Shown here piece after piece: positions 7,460 to 18,267 of a stretch of 64,000 nucleotides of DNA (the first letter of the stretch is position 1; every line of letters starts with the position of its first letter). Made by a program: the position numbers and the translations under genes. Source of the stretch: Rhodanobacter denitrificans (lineage in GTDB: Bacteria; Pseudomonadota; Gammaproteobacteria; Xanthomonadales; Rhodanobacteraceae). The stretch is taken from NCBI RefSeq assembly GCF_003335105.1, contig NZ_QFWQ01000008.1, positions 1 through 64,000 of the forward strand, in the 5' to 3' direction. The notes under the pieces were generated by a model that was not told the DNA's origin, did not search any database, and saw only the letters and a list, made by a program, of their open reading frames with translations.

Positions 7460-9213
7460 GGATGCAGCCGCTTCAGGGTTTCCCGCAAGGCACTGTTTTG
7501 CGGATCGAGCTTGTGGACCTCGTCGAAGATCCGCTGCGCATCCTGCCGATGGCCCTGCTTCCACAGCACCTCGCCCAGGTGCACGCCGACATCGGCGTCC
7601 TTGCGCGCCAGCCACGCGCCGCGCAGGGCCTGTGCGGCCTGGTCCAGGTTGCCCATGCGGTACTGCAGCCAGCCCCAGGAATCGGCGATCGCCGGGTCGT
7701 TCGGCTTGGCGGCGCGGGCCAGGTCGATCAGCCGCTCGGCCTCGGGCAAATCGCGGTTCGCGTCGGCGAGGGTGTAGCCCAGCGCGTTGCTGGCATCGAC
7801 GTCACCCGGCTTGATCTTCAGCAGCTGGCGGAAATCCTGCACCGCCTGGTCGACCTGGCCGGCCTCGGCGTAGGTCAGGCCGCGACCGTACAGCAGGCCG
7901 GGGTCGTCCGGCACGACCTGCAGCGCATGGCTGAACGCGGCCTCGGCCTTCGCGTAGTTCCGTTCGCGCAGGTACAGCTCGGCGTCGGCCTGCCAGGCCT
8001 GCCGCAGCTGCTCGGGCTGCTCGAGGTAGGCCAGTTGCAGTTGTTCCAGCAGCTGGTGCGCCTCGGTACGCTTGCCCTGTGTGTGCAGGATCATCGCGCT
8101 GCGCAGGTCGGCGTCGAAGGCATGCTCGTCGGTGTCGCTCACCTGGTCGTACCAGGCCAGTGCCTCGGCATCGCGATGCTGCATCTCGGCCAGCTGGCCG
8201 AGCAGGTAGACGCTGCTTTCGCGCACCGCCGGCGCGGCCTTCTCCAGCTCCCGGTACAGCGCGGCCAGCGCGTTGCCGTCCTTTTCATGGGCCGCCAGCC
8301 CCGCGCGCATGGCGTAGATGTTGGCATCCTGCGGACCGCGCGCCAGCAGCCGGGATGCGCCCGTGTAATCACCGGCCTGGCTGAGCATGCCGGCGTAGGC
8401 CAGGCGCAGTTGGGAATCCTCCGGGGCTTTCGCCAGCGCCTTCTGCAGCAGCGCGCGGGCGCCATCGCGATCGCCGTCCTTGAACTTCATCTGCGCCGCC
8501 CAGGCGTAGGTCTCGGCGCTGCGGAAGCGCTGCATCGCGGCGTTGGCGATCCGCGCCGCATACGCGTGACGACCGAGACGATCGCCCAGCTCGCTCATCG
8601 CCAGCCAGGCATGCGCGTCGGCGGGCAGCCGCTGCGGCGTGGCCAGCGTTTCCAGCAGGCGGGCCGCCTGGGCCTGGTCGCGGGCGCCCACCAGCACGCG
8701 GCCGAACTGGCGCCAGGCGTCCTTGTCACCCGTGCCGATCAGCAGCTCCAGCTGGCGTTGCGCCTCGTCGGCCTGCCCCTGGTCGAGTGCCAGTTGGGCC
8801 CGTACCTGGGCGATGGAGGCGGGATCGGCACCCAGCGCCTGCCAGCGACCCAGCGCGCGCCGGGCCGCCTCGCCGTCATGCACCGCGACCGCCAGGCTGG
8901 CGGCGCGCTCGGCCACCTTGGGGTCATTGCTCAGCGCGGCCGCCTTGCCGTAATAGTCCGACGCGGCTTTCAGATCGGTGCGGGTCAGCGCCATTTCGCC
9001 GGCCAGCAATTGCGCCAGCAGGTCGTGGTCGGCGTCCGGGGTGGCCACCACCGCATGCGCCAGCGGCTGCGGCACGGCCGCCGTTTCCGGTGCGGGACGC
9101 CGTGGCACGCCGGCACAGGCCGCCAGGCCAAGCATCACCGCTGCCAGTGCCGTAAAATGCCGCAGTTGCTTGAACTTGCCTGCACCGCTCCGCACACTAC
9201 TCTCCGTCCACAT
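7456..9213 (-). CDS. TPR-repeat lipoprotein
   Basis: A 585-residue protein with a lipoprotein signal peptide (lipobox GLAAC, Cys33) and a long array of tetratricopeptide repeats. Helical pairs such as AEAAFSHALQVVPDDPGLLYGRGLTYAEAG and PNDPAIADSWGWLQYRMGNLDQA are typical. It is probably an outer-membrane-anchored periplasmic scaffold of unknown partner. It is coupled to lolB by a 4-base overlap, and a tetratricopeptide protein upstream of lolB is common in this order. No catalytic domain is visible. Confidence 0.88.
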   Translation of the reverse strand: MWTESSVRSGAGKFKQLRHFTALAAVMLGLAACAGVPRRPAPETAAVPQPLAHAVVATPDADHDLLAQLLAGEMALTRTDLKAASDYYGKAAALSNDPKVAERAASLAVAVHDGEAARRALGRWQALGADPASIAQVRAQLALDQGQADEAQRQLELLIGTGDKDAWRQFGRVLVGARDQAQAARLLETLATPQRLPADAHAWLAMSELGDRLGRHAYAARIANAAMQRFRSAETYAWAAQMKFKDGDRDGARALLQKALAKAPEDSQLRLAYAGMLSQAGDYTGASRLLARGPQDANIYAMRAGLAAHEKDGNALAALYRELEKAAPAVRESSVYLLGQLAEMQHRDAEALAWYDQVSDTDEHAFDADLRSAMILHTQGKRTEAHQLLEQLQLAYLEQPEQLRQAWQADAELYLRERNYAKAEAAFSHALQVVPDDPGLLYGRGLTYAEAGQVDQAVQDFRQLLKIKPGDVDASNALGYTLADANRDLPEAERLIDLARAAKPNDPAIADSWGWLQYRMGNLDQAAQALRGAWLARKDADVGVHLGEVLWKQGHRQDAQRIFDEVHKLDPQNSALRETLKRLHP

Positions 9214-9304
9214 GCCTGTTCCGGTCGCCGGTCGCCATCCGGCGACACCGCGTCAAGCTTAGCCTACGCCGCCGGATCCCCGCCGCCGAGATGTTCCGAC
9301 CACC

Positions 9305-10585
9305 ATGCCGCTGATCGCCCTCGGGCTCAACCACCTCACTGCGCCGGTCAGCCTGCGCGAACAGGTGGCGTTCGACGCGGACGCCGCCGGCGAGGCCCTG
9401 CACGAGCTGACCCGCCAGCCCGGCGTGGAGGAGGCGATGATCCTGTCCACCTGCAACCGCACCGAGCTGTATGTCGGCGTCGCCGCAGGCGCGGAGGACA
9501 TCCCGCAGGCATGGCTGAATCGTCATCACCATCTGACCCCCGGCAAGCTGGATGAGTTCCTGTACCGGCACGACGAGGACGACGCGGTGCGCCACATGTT
9601 CCGCGTGGCCACCGGACTGGACTCGATGGTGCTGGGCGAACCGCAGATCCTCGGCCAGGTGAAGGACGCCTACCAGCTCGCGCGCGAGGCGCAGGCGCTG
9701 AAGGCGCCGATGGACCGCCTGCTGCAGCACACCTTCGCGGTGGCCAAGCGGGTGCGCACGGACACCCGCATCGGCGCGCACACGGTGTCGGTCGCGTTCA
9801 CCGCGGTGCGCCTGGCCGAGCAGGTGTTCACCGACCTGAAGCACGCCTGCGTACTGCTGATCGGCGCCGGCGACACCATCGAACTGGCCGCGCGGCACCT
9901 GGCCGAGAAGCAGGTACGTCGGCTGATCGTGGCCAACCGCACACCGGAAACCGCGCAGGAACTGGCCGGCCGCCACGGCGGCTATGCGATCGCGCTGGCC
10001 GACCTGCCGCAGCATCTGGCCGAGGCCGACATCGTGATTTCCTCCACCGCCGCACGGCAGCCGGTGGTGACCCGGGCGATGGTCGAGCAGGCGATGGCCT
10101 CGCGCAAACGCAAGCCGATGTTCATGGTCGACATCGCCGTGCCGCGCGACATCGAGGCCGGCGTGGGCGAGCTGCCCGACGTGTACCTGTATGGCATCGA
10201 CGACCTGCGCCAGGTGATCGACGAGAACCTGCGCTCGCGCGCCGCCGCCGCGCACGAGGCCGAGGCGATCATCGACCTGCAGGTGGAGCGTTACATGGCC
10301 TGGCGCCGCGCGCTGACCCTGAAGAACCCCGCCGTCGACATGCGCCAGCATGCCGAGGTCTACCGCGACGAGGTGCTGGGCAAGGCCCGCGCGATGCTGG
10401 CCCACGGCAAGCCGCCTGACGAGGCGCTGGCCTTCCTTGCCAACACGCTGACCAACAAGCTGCTGCACCACCCCAGCGCGCGCCTGCGCGAAGCCGCACT
10501 CAGCGGCGACCTGGACCTGCTGCACGCGGCGGGCCGGCTGTACGGGCTGGACGAAGAAGAAAGCGGCGGCCCGCGGAGCGAATAG
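9305..10585 (+). CDS. hemA: Glutamyl-tRNA reductase
   Basis: A 426-residue NADPH-dependent enzyme converting glutamyl-tRNA to glutamate-1-semialdehyde, the first committed step of C5 haem synthesis. The catalytic Cys50 lies in [30 protein letters not shown] and the NADPH-binding [16 protein letters not shown] follow, then a C-terminal helical dimerisation domain. It is transcribed divergently from the TPR/lolB operon across a 91-bp gap and precedes prfA, the classical hemA-prfA order. Confidence 0.97.
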   Translation: MPLIALGLNHLTAPVSLREQVAFDADAAGEALHELTRQPGVEEAMILSTCNRTELYVGVAAGAEDIPQAWLNRHHHLTPGKLDEFLYRHDEDDAVRHMFRVATGLDSMVLGEPQILGQVKDAYQLAREAQALKAPMDRLLQHTFAVAKRVRTDTRIGAHTVSVAFTAVRLAEQVFTDLKHACVLLIGAGDTIELAARHLAEKQVRRLIVANRTPETAQELAGRHGGYAIALADLPQHLAEADIVISSTAARQPVVTRAMVEQAMASRKRKPMFMVDIAVPRDIEAGVGELPDVYLYGIDDLRQVIDENLRSRAAAAHEAEAIIDLQVERYMAWRRALTLKNPAVDMRQHAEVYRDEVLGKARAMLAHGKPPDEALAFLANTLTNKLLHHPSARLREAALSGDLDLLHAAGRLYGLDEEESGGPRSE

Positions 10586-10671
10586 CGAGGGCGGCTGGCT
10601 GCCGCCTGTCGAGTCCCTTCCGCAATGATGAAGCACGCTGCTTCACCCCTCGCCACCCTTCACGTGATGCC

Positions 10672-11751
<1,080 letters not shown>

Positions 11752-11795
11752 ACCTCGCCGTCACGGCAGTCTGGATACCCTGCAGCCCCTCCCCT

Positions 11796-11877
11796 GTCGT
11801 CATTCCGGCGAAGGCCGGAATCACATTTCGACTTTCGCACATCGCAAGAGCGATTCCGGCCTTCGCCGGAATGACGA
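11796..11877. repeat. Inverted repeat pair, GTCATTCCGGC family
   Basis: Two facing copies of GTCATTCCGGCGAAGGCCGG separated by about 28 bases lie between prfA and ppk2. It is the same architecture as the pairs at 2651-2735 and 26517-26603, with a changed but complementary stem. The pair may also end prfA transcription. Confidence 0.8.
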
Positions 11878-11904
11878 GTTGAGAAGTTTCCAGGCTGGAT
11901 ACTC

Positions 11905-12669
11905 ATGAGCAAGCGCTACCGCAAGGCAATCGAGGCACTGCAGCTCGAACTGGTGCGGCTGCAGCGGGGTTTGCGCAGCAGCGGCAAGCGCCTGCTGGTG
12001 ATCTTCGAAGGCCGCGACGCCGCCGGCAAGGGCGGTACCATCAAGGCCATCACCGAAAGCCTGGACACCCGCGGCTACCGCATTGCCGCGCTCGGCAAGC
12101 CCAGCGAGACCGAGACCACGCAGTGGTACTTCCAGCGCTATGTCGCCCACCTGCCCAGCGCTGGCGAGTTCGTGCTGTTCGACCGCAGCTGGTACAACCG
12201 CGCGGTGGTGGAACCGGCGATGGGCTTCTGCAGCAGCACGCAATACGAGGCCTTCCTCGACGCCGTGCCGGCGTTCGAGAAGCTGCTCGCCGACGACGGC
12301 ATCATCCTCGTCAAGTACTGGCTGGCGGTGGACCAGGCCGAGCAGGAAAAGCGCTTCGCCGAACGCGCAGACGATCCGCTGAAACGCTGGAAGCTCTCGC
12401 CGGTGGACCTTGTCGCGCGCCGGAAATACGTCGAGATGGGCCGGCTGCGCGACGTGATGATCGAGCGCACGCAGCGCGACCACGCGCCCTGGTTCGTGGT
12501 CGATTTCAACGACCAGAAGCGCGGCAGGATCAACCTGATCCGGCACCTGTTGCAGCAGGTGCCGCTGCATGAGGAAGCGGTTCCCGCGTTGAAGCTGCCG
12601 AAGCTCAAGGCCAAGCCGAAGACCGAGCACGTGACCGACAAGGCGGTGTGGGTGCCCGATACGTTCTAG
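11905..12669 (+). CDS. ppk2: Polyphosphate kinase 2 (PPK2)
   Basis: A 254-residue single-domain PPK2, which transfers phosphate between polyphosphate and nucleotides. Walker A is EGRDAAGKGG (residues 35-44), the lid region begins WYFQRYVAHLPSAGEFVLFD, and Walker B is in FDRSWYNRAVVEP. The RWKLSPVDLVARRKY segment is typical. The one-domain architecture suggests the NDP-phosphorylating class, but subclass is not certain. Its TAG stop overlaps the stop of the convergent acylphosphatase gene in a shared CTAG. Confidence 0.93.
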   Translation: MSKRYRKAIEALQLELVRLQRGLRSSGKRLLVIFEGRDAAGKGGTIKAITESLDTRGYRIAALGKPSETETTQWYFQRYVAHLPSAGEFVLFDRSWYNRAVVEPAMGFCSSTQYEAFLDAVPAFEKLLADDGIILVKYWLAVDQAEQEKRFAERADDPLKRWKLSPVDLVARRKYVEMGRLRDVMIERTQRDHAPWFVVDFNDQKRGRINLIRHLLQQVPLHEEAVPALKLPKLKAKPKTEHVTDKAVWVPDTF

Positions 12670-12932
12670 CCGGTGTGGAAGCCGGTCAGTTCCTGTCCGG
12701 ACATTTCCTCACGGGCCACCGCCTCCACGCGCGCCGCCGGCGGCCCCTGCCACAGCCAGCGTTCCAGCGCGGCCAGTGCTTCGGTCGATCCGCAGGCCAG
12801 CACCTCGACGCTGCCATCGCGCCGGTTCCGCGCATGGCCGGTCAGGCCAAGTATCAGGGCCTGCTCGCGGGTGCTGGCGCGGTAACACACCCCCTGCACC
12901 CTGCCGGCCACGATGAAGCGCACGGTGGGCAT
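12666..12932 (-). CDS. acyP: Acylphosphatase
   Basis: An 88-residue acylphosphatase hydrolysing carboxyl-phosphate bonds. The phosphate-binding loop GRVQGVCYRAST supplies the catalytic Arg, and the catalytic Asn is in GHARNRRDGSVEV; both are intact. The ATG at 12932 is used; a GTG directly upstream is possible. It lies 13 nt downstream of the TlpA-like gene on the same strand, so it likely shares its transcript. Confidence 0.93.
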   Translation of the reverse strand: MPTVRFIVAGRVQGVCYRASTREQALILGLTGHARNRRDGSVEVLACGSTEALAALERWLWQGPPAARVEAVAREEMSGQELTGFHTG

Positions 12933-12945
12933 CACGGCGCATCCA

Positions 12946-13431
12946 TCACGGCTGGCCGACGATCGCTTCCAGCGATGCCTCGGTCACCGGCCCCACGATG
13001 TGCTTCGCTACCTTGCCATCCGGAGCGATCACATACGTAGTGGGCAACCCGCGCGGCTCGTCGAAATCCTTCAGCGGCTGGTCCAGGCTGACCTGGGCGA
13101 TCGGGTACACCACCGGATGCTTGGCCAGGAACGCCTTGATGTCGGCCGGCTCGCTGTCCTCGTAGGCGAGTCCGATCGCGGTGACGTTCTTGTGCGCGGC
13201 GACGAAGCGCGAGATGTCCGGCATCTCCTTGATGCACGGCACGCACCAGGTCGCCCAGTAGTTGACGATCACCCATTTGCCGCGCTGCGCGGCCAGATCG
13301 AACGTCTTGCCGTCCAGCGTGGCGACGTGCAGCGTCGGCTGCGCCGGCATGGCTGCCTGCACGGGCAGACCGAACGCCAAGACCAGGCCGAGCGCGGCCG
13401 ATTTGAACAGAGTGGAATGCAACACGGTCAT
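12946..13431 (-). CDS. TlpA/ResA-like periplasmic thioredoxin
   Basis: A 161-residue exported thiol-disulfide oxidoreductase. A signal peptide of about 27 residues ends near PVQAA. The thioredoxin fold carries the redox motif WCVPC (Cys63 and Cys66) and the cis-Pro in RGLPTTYVI. Likely roles are cytochrome c maturation or reduction of periplasmic disulfides; the partner is unknown. Its ATG overlaps the YihY-family gene's TGA by four bases. Confidence 0.9.
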   Translation of the reverse strand: MTVLHSTLFKSAALGLVLAFGLPVQAAMPAQPTLHVATLDGKTFDLAAQRGKWVIVNYWATWCVPCIKEMPDISRFVAAHKNVTAIGLAYEDSEPADIKAFLAKHPVVYPIAQVSLDQPLKDFDEPRGLPTTYVIAPDGKVAKHIVGPVTEASLEAIVGQP

Positions 13432-14705
13432 GTGGGAAGTTCCTCGGTGTCGGCCGCCGGGTCGGCGGCCGGGGGATAGACCTGGTCGAGCCGGGCGCCC
13501 AGCTTGGCGTGCAGCGCCACGGCCAGTTCCGCCAGCATCGCCAGCAGCTCCGGCGGCAGCGCGATGCCCAGCGCGGCCGTCTCCTCCATTGGCTGCAACG
13601 GCAGCCGGTAGCCGGTGTGCCGGTACACGCGCATGAGGTCAGTGCTGTCCAGGCTGCGGCACAACAGCCAGCCGCCGGACTCGCCGCGCCGGATCAGCTC
13701 GGCCCGCTGCAGGTCGTCGAGATAGTCGGCGATCAGCGTGCTGCGCAGATACGGCTCGCGCACGCGCAGATCGGCCGGGTCCACGCAGCTGCCGTTGCGC
13801 TGGGCCTCGACGAAATGGTGCAGCACCACCAGCAGGCCAAGGAACTCGGCGCCTTCGGGCAAGGTCTGCATCGGCGCGTGGTATTCGAACGCGGAGGCCG
13901 ACGCCGCGATCGACGCGGCCAGGATCACGATCACCCACGACAGGTAGACCCACAGCAGGAAGATCGGGATTGCCGCCAGCACGCCGTAGATCTGCTGGTA
14001 GGTCTGCGCCTGCTGCACGAACTGGCCGAAACCCCAGCGCGCGATCTCGAACAGCACCGCGCCGAGCAGCGCGCCGATCGCCGCGTCGCGGCGCGACACC
14101 TTGCAGTTCGGGATCAGCGCGTACATCAGCCACAGCGTGAAGAACGTCACCAGGAACGGCAGCGTGGCGAGCAGGCCGCGGGCAGCGCCGCCGATCTGGC
14201 TGGCCGCGCCATGCAGCAGGGGCAACGCGGTGACGTAGGAAGTCACCGCAATGCCGCCCACCACCAGGATCGGCCCCAGCGTCAGCGCAGTCCAGTACAG
14301 CAGCAGGCGCGACCGCCAGCTGCGCGACTGGTGCACGCGCCAGATCCGGTTCAGCCGGTCCTCGATGCTGATCATCATCGACAGCGCACTGAACAGCATC
14401 ACCAGGATGCTGATGCCGGTGAGCTTGCTGGCGTTCGCGGCGAAGCCCAGCATGGCGTTCTGCACCGCCTCGCCCGCCGACGGCACGAAGTTGTCGAACA
14501 CGAAGTCGATCAGCGTGTCGCGCGCCGGCTTGAACACCGGGAACGCCGAGAACATCGCGAACACCGCCACCATCAGCGGCACCAGCGACACCAGGGTGGT
14601 GTACGACAGCGCACCCGCCGTCTCGAAGCACTTGTCGTCGACGAAGCGCTGCCAGATGAAGCGGCTGAAGCTCTTCGTGCGATCGCGATTGAAACTCCGA
14701 ACCAT
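13428..14705 (-). CDS. YihY/BrkB family inner-membrane protein
   Basis: A 425-residue UPF0761/YihY-type membrane protein. About six transmembrane helices run from LSYTTLVSLVPLMVAVFAMF to YLSWVIVILAASIAASA. A cytoplasmic C-terminal domain (about residue 285 onward, VREPYLRSTLIADYLDDLQR) resembles a winged helix and ends in a Pro/Ala/Asp-rich tail. Despite the old name RNase BN, no nuclease motif is visible. The start MVRSFNRDRTKSF has AAGGG six bases upstream; an ATG two codons earlier is less well spaced. First gene of a three-gene minus-strand unit. Confidence 0.88.
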   Translation of the reverse strand: MVRSFNRDRTKSFSRFIWQRFVDDKCFETAGALSYTTLVSLVPLMVAVFAMFSAFPVFKPARDTLIDFVFDNFVPSAGEAVQNAMLGFAANASKLTGISILVMLFSALSMMISIEDRLNRIWRVHQSRSWRSRLLLYWTALTLGPILVVGGIAVTSYVTALPLLHGAASQIGGAARGLLATLPFLVTFFTLWLMYALIPNCKVSRRDAAIGALLGAVLFEIARWGFGQFVQQAQTYQQIYGVLAAIPIFLLWVYLSWVIVILAASIAASASAFEYHAPMQTLPEGAEFLGLLVVLHHFVEAQRNGSCVDPADLRVREPYLRSTLIADYLDDLQRAELIRRGESGGWLLCRSLDSTDLMRVYRHTGYRLPLQPMEETAALGIALPPELLAMLAELAVALHAKLGARLDQVYPPAADPAADTEELPT

Positions 14706-14769
14706 CGGCATCCCTTCATCGCCGCCGACATCACCGGCATCGGCCGGTACACTAGCGCATCGCCGATGA

Positions 14770-15749
<980 letters not shown>

Positions 15750-15750
15750 G

Positions 15751-15890
15751 AGGTTGTGGCTATTCAACCTCGAAGCCCGGCCATGGATGGCCGGACGCGG
15801 ATCGGGCACGCCAGTGCCTGATTCGCGTGAGCGAGTTCGGACATGTGCCGGACTCGCGACGGAAGAAAACCACAGGATGTGGTTTTCTTC
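15751..15890 (+). promoter_or_regulatory. Intergenic hairpin array with GGA loops (candidate CsrA/RsmA-binding 3' UTR RNA or leader)
   Basis: Five consecutive plus-strand hairpins fill this stretch. They are AGGTTG/CAACCT (15751-15770); CCGGCC-ATGGAT-GGCCGG (15777-15794), whose loop CATGGATG fits CANGGANG exactly; and a 14-bp stem with GCCA tetraloop (15796-15827). Then comes a GCGAGT/ACTCGC stem exposing CGGACATG (15831-15857). The last has a perfect 12-bp stem GAAGAAAACCAC/GTGGTTTTCTTC closing pentaloop AGGAT (15862-15890). That AGGAT pentaloop also occurs twice in the array near 4.2 kb. The last hairpin is followed by no long T-run but has a T-rich 3' arm and could end transcription. Protein binding is inference. 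Confidence 0.55.
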
Positions 15891-15918
15891 ACAAGCTCTG
15901 AGCGCGGCTGCCTATACT
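15888..15918 (+). promoter_or_regulatory. Possible sigma-70 promoter of the acyl-CoA dehydrogenase gene
   Basis: TTCACA (15888-15893) and TATACT (15913-15918) each match consensus at five of six positions, but the spacer is 19 nt, longer than ideal. If used, transcription starts downstream of the hairpin array, making the array part of the preceding wrbA/DUF2069 transcript. A strong AAGGAG ribosome site precedes the dehydrogenase ATG. Confidence 0.35.
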
Positions 15919-15946
15919 CGGGAAATCGGCGCAAGGAGAACTTCCC

Positions 15947-17587
15947 ATGGCCTTCCTGCAAGACGCTCCGCAACTCGCCCACCCGTATCGCGGCGACCGC
16001 CTGCTGCTGGCCTTGCTTGACCGCGCACTGCCCGCCGAACGCCGCGCCGCCCTGGACGCCGATCTCGACGCACTGGGCGACTATGCGCAGATGGCGTGGC
16101 AGCGAGCATGCGCCACGACGCGGCGCAAACCGGTGCTGACGCAGTGGGACGCGTGGGGCCGGCGGGTCGACCGCATCGAGCTGACGCCGGCGTGGCAGGA
16201 GGGTGCGGCGATGACGACACAGCACGCCGTGCTCGCCGCCGGCCATGCGGACAGCGAGCATGCGCGGCTGGAGGAATTCGCCCGGGTCTACCTGTACCAC
16301 CTCGCCAGCGAGTTCTACACCTGCCCGCTGGCGATGACCGACGGCGCCGCCACCGCGATCAGGGCATCCGGCAACCGCGGGCTGATCGAGCGCGCGCTGC
16401 CGCATTTCCTCAGCCGCGATCCGGCCACGTTCTGGCTCAGCGGCCAATGGATGACCGAGAACGTCGGCGGCTCCGACGTGGGAAATACGGAAACCATCGC
16501 GCGGCAGGATGCGGACGGCCAGTGGCGGCTGTACGGGCGCAAGTGGTTCAGCTCGGCGGTGGTCGGCGAAGCGGCGCTGGCACTGGCGAGGCCGGAAGGC
16601 TCCGGCCACGGGGGCGCCGCGCTGGCGCTGTTCTACGTCGAGACGATGGACGGCGAGCGACGCAGGCCGGAACTGGTGATCGACCGGCTGAAGGACAAGC
16701 TTGGCACGCAGGAGCTGCCCACTGCGGAGATCCACCTGGACGGCCTGCCCGCGTGGCCGCTGGGCGAACTCGCCCACGGCGTGCGCCAGGTGGCGCCGAT
16801 GCTCAACGTCACCCGCAGCTGGAACGCGATCTGCGCGGTCGCCAGCATGGCGCGGGCGATCAACCTGGCACGCGACTTCGCCGGGCGCCGGCGCGCGTTT
16901 GGCCGTCCGCTGGTCGAGCAGCCGCTGCATGCGCAGACGCTGGCCGACCTGCAGGCGCAGTTCGAGGGCGCCTTCGCGCTGGCCTTCGAAGTGGCCCACC
17001 TGCTCGGTCGCGTCGAACATGGCACGGCTGCTCCGCACGAAGCGGCGCTGCTGCGCCTGCTCACGCCGCTGGCCAAGCTGTGGACCGGCAAGCTGGCGGT
17101 GCAGATCTGCTCGGAAGCGATCGAATGTTTTGGCGGCGCCGGCTACATCGAGGACACCGGCCTGCCGCAGCTGCTGCGCGACGCGCAGGTCTACGCGATC
17201 TGGGAAGGCACCACCAACGTGCTGTCACTGGACAGCCTGCGCGCGCTGGCCGGCGACGGCCTCGGCGCGCTGCGCATGGCCTGCGCCGGCTGGCTGGAGG
17301 GCAACGACGACATGCACGCGGCCAGTGCGATCCGGCAGACGCTGGACGCCGCGGCGCGCTGGCTCGACCAGCATGCGGCGGCGCGCGACACGCTGGAGGC
17401 CGGCGCGCGCGGCCTTGCCTTCACCCTGGCGCGCTGCGCCGCGGCGGCATTGCTGGCGCGCCAGGCGGCGTGGTCAGGCCGCCATGGCGACCCGCGTCCC
17501 GCGGCAGCGCTCCGGCGATTCGTCGGCCACGGCCTCGACCGGCTGGTCACGCCGGACGCGGACAACACCGCCCTGCTGCTGGGTTAG
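15947..17587 (+). CDS. AidB-like acyl-CoA dehydrogenase
   Basis: A 546-residue flavoprotein of the acyl-CoA dehydrogenase superfamily, AidB branch by length and domain order. An N-terminal helical extension precedes the FAD-contacting QWMTENVGGSDVGNTET segment (about 166-182). Further motifs are GRKWFSSAVVGE, RAFGRPLVEQPLHAQTLADL and CFGGAGYIEDTGLPQLLRDA with IWEGTTNVLSLD. A C-terminal helical extension of about 120 residues is characteristic of AidB. AidB proteins protect DNA during alkylation stress, and some members are isovaleryl-CoA dehydrogenases; which applies here is not decided. It stands alone downstream of the hairpin array. Confidence 0.88.
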   Translation: MAFLQDAPQLAHPYRGDRLLLALLDRALPAERRAALDADLDALGDYAQMAWQRACATTRRKPVLTQWDAWGRRVDRIELTPAWQEGAAMTTQHAVLAAGHADSEHARLEEFARVYLYHLASEFYTCPLAMTDGAATAIRASGNRGLIERALPHFLSRDPATFWLSGQWMTENVGGSDVGNTETIARQDADGQWRLYGRKWFSSAVVGEAALALARPEGSGHGGAALALFYVETMDGERRRPELVIDRLKDKLGTQELPTAEIHLDGLPAWPLGELAHGVRQVAPMLNVTRSWNAICAVASMARAINLARDFAGRRRAFGRPLVEQPLHAQTLADLQAQFEGAFALAFEVAHLLGRVEHGTAAPHEAALLRLLTPLAKLWTGKLAVQICSEAIECFGGAGYIEDTGLPQLLRDAQVYAIWEGTTNVLSLDSLRALAGDGLGALRMACAGWLEGNDDMHAASAIRQTLDAAARWLDQHAAARDTLEAGARGLAFTLARCAAAALLARQAAWSGRHGDPRPAAALRRFVGHGLDRLVTPDADNTALLLG

Positions 17588-17594
17588 CGCGTCT

Positions 17595-17664
17595 CGTAGG
17601 GTGGGCACTGCCCGCCGGCTTTTGCCCGGATGAAACAAGAGCGGCGGGCACTGCCCGCCCTACG
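17595..17664. repeat. GTAG-REP inverted pair
   Basis: Facing copies of GTAGGGTGGGCACTGCCCGC and its complement (ending CCCTACG) lie between the acyl-CoA dehydrogenase and asparaginase genes. The foot GTAG followed by a GC hairpin is the REP layout recognised by RAYT transposases; a RAYT gene lies at 53.8 kb. Confidence 0.8.
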
Positions 17665-17713
17665 AAGCTGTGCACGGGCTAAAATGCCGTGATTCCCTCC
17701 ACGGCCCACCGAC

Positions 17714-18205
17714 ATGCAGCACCTGACCATCGTCACCACCGGCGGCACCATCGACAAGATCTACTTCGACGACAAGTCGGACTACAAGATCGGCGCGCCG
17801 CAGATCGGCGAGATCCTCGGCCAGCTCGGCGTGGCGTTCCAGTTCGACGTGATCCCGATCCTGCGCAAGGACAGCCTGCACATGGGCGCCGAGGACCGCG
17901 CGCTGGTGCGCTCGACGATCGAGGCGCAACCGCACCGCCACGTGCTGGTCACCCACGGCACCGACACCATGGTCGAAACCGCGCGCGAACTGGCGAACAT
18001 CAAGGGCAAGGTGATCGTGCTGACCGGCGCGCTGAACCCGGCACGCTTCCAGGGCTCCGATGCGGTGTTCAACATCGGCTGCGCGGTGGCCGCGGTGCAG
18101 ACCCTGCCCGACGGCGTCTACATCGCCATGAACGGACGCGTGTGGGATCCGGCGAAGGTTCGCAAGAACCGCGACGCCAACCGCTTCGAGGAAGTCGCCG
18201 GCTGA
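17714..18205 (+). CDS. Short asparaginase-like protein (N-terminal domain only)
   Basis: A 163-residue protein matching only the N-terminal domain of type I/II L-asparaginases (about 330 residues). Both threonine catalytic motifs are intact: VTTGGTIDKIY at residues 7-17, and LVTHGTDTMVETA near residue 78. The C-terminal domain that completes the intimate dimer is absent, and the gene ends cleanly with RFEEVAG, so this looks like a stable short family rather than a recent truncation. Whether it hydrolyses asparagine is not shown by sequence. Monocistronic; a TAAAAT -10-like box lies about 30 bp upstream. Confidence 0.82.
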   Translation: MQHLTIVTTGGTIDKIYFDDKSDYKIGAPQIGEILGQLGVAFQFDVIPILRKDSLHMGAEDRALVRSTIEAQPHRHVLVTHGTDTMVETARELANIKGKVIVLTGALNPARFQGSDAVFNIGCAVAAVQTLPDGVYIAMNGRVWDPAKVRKNRDANRFEEVAG

Positions 18206-18231
18206 GCTCTCTCGCCAGATTGCCCCTGATC

Positions 18232-18258
18232 CACAATCTCCCCGACGAGGAGATTGTG
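18232..18258. terminator. Bidirectional hairpin between convergent genes
   Basis: A perfect 10-bp stem CACAATCTCC/GGAGATTGTG with a 7-nt loop lies between the stops of the asparaginase-like gene and sufT. There is no T-run, so it is a weak or factor-assisted terminator, or an mRNA 3'-end stabiliser. Confidence 0.5.
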
Positions 18259-18267
18259 AACAGGCGC

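Noticed and set aside
9231-9246. GTCGCC-GGAT-GGCGAC hairpin (minus strand) 18 nt before the TPR lipoprotein start
   Set aside because: It is a single short hairpin without CANGGANG; too weak to add to the GGA-array class, though worth including in a genome-wide search.
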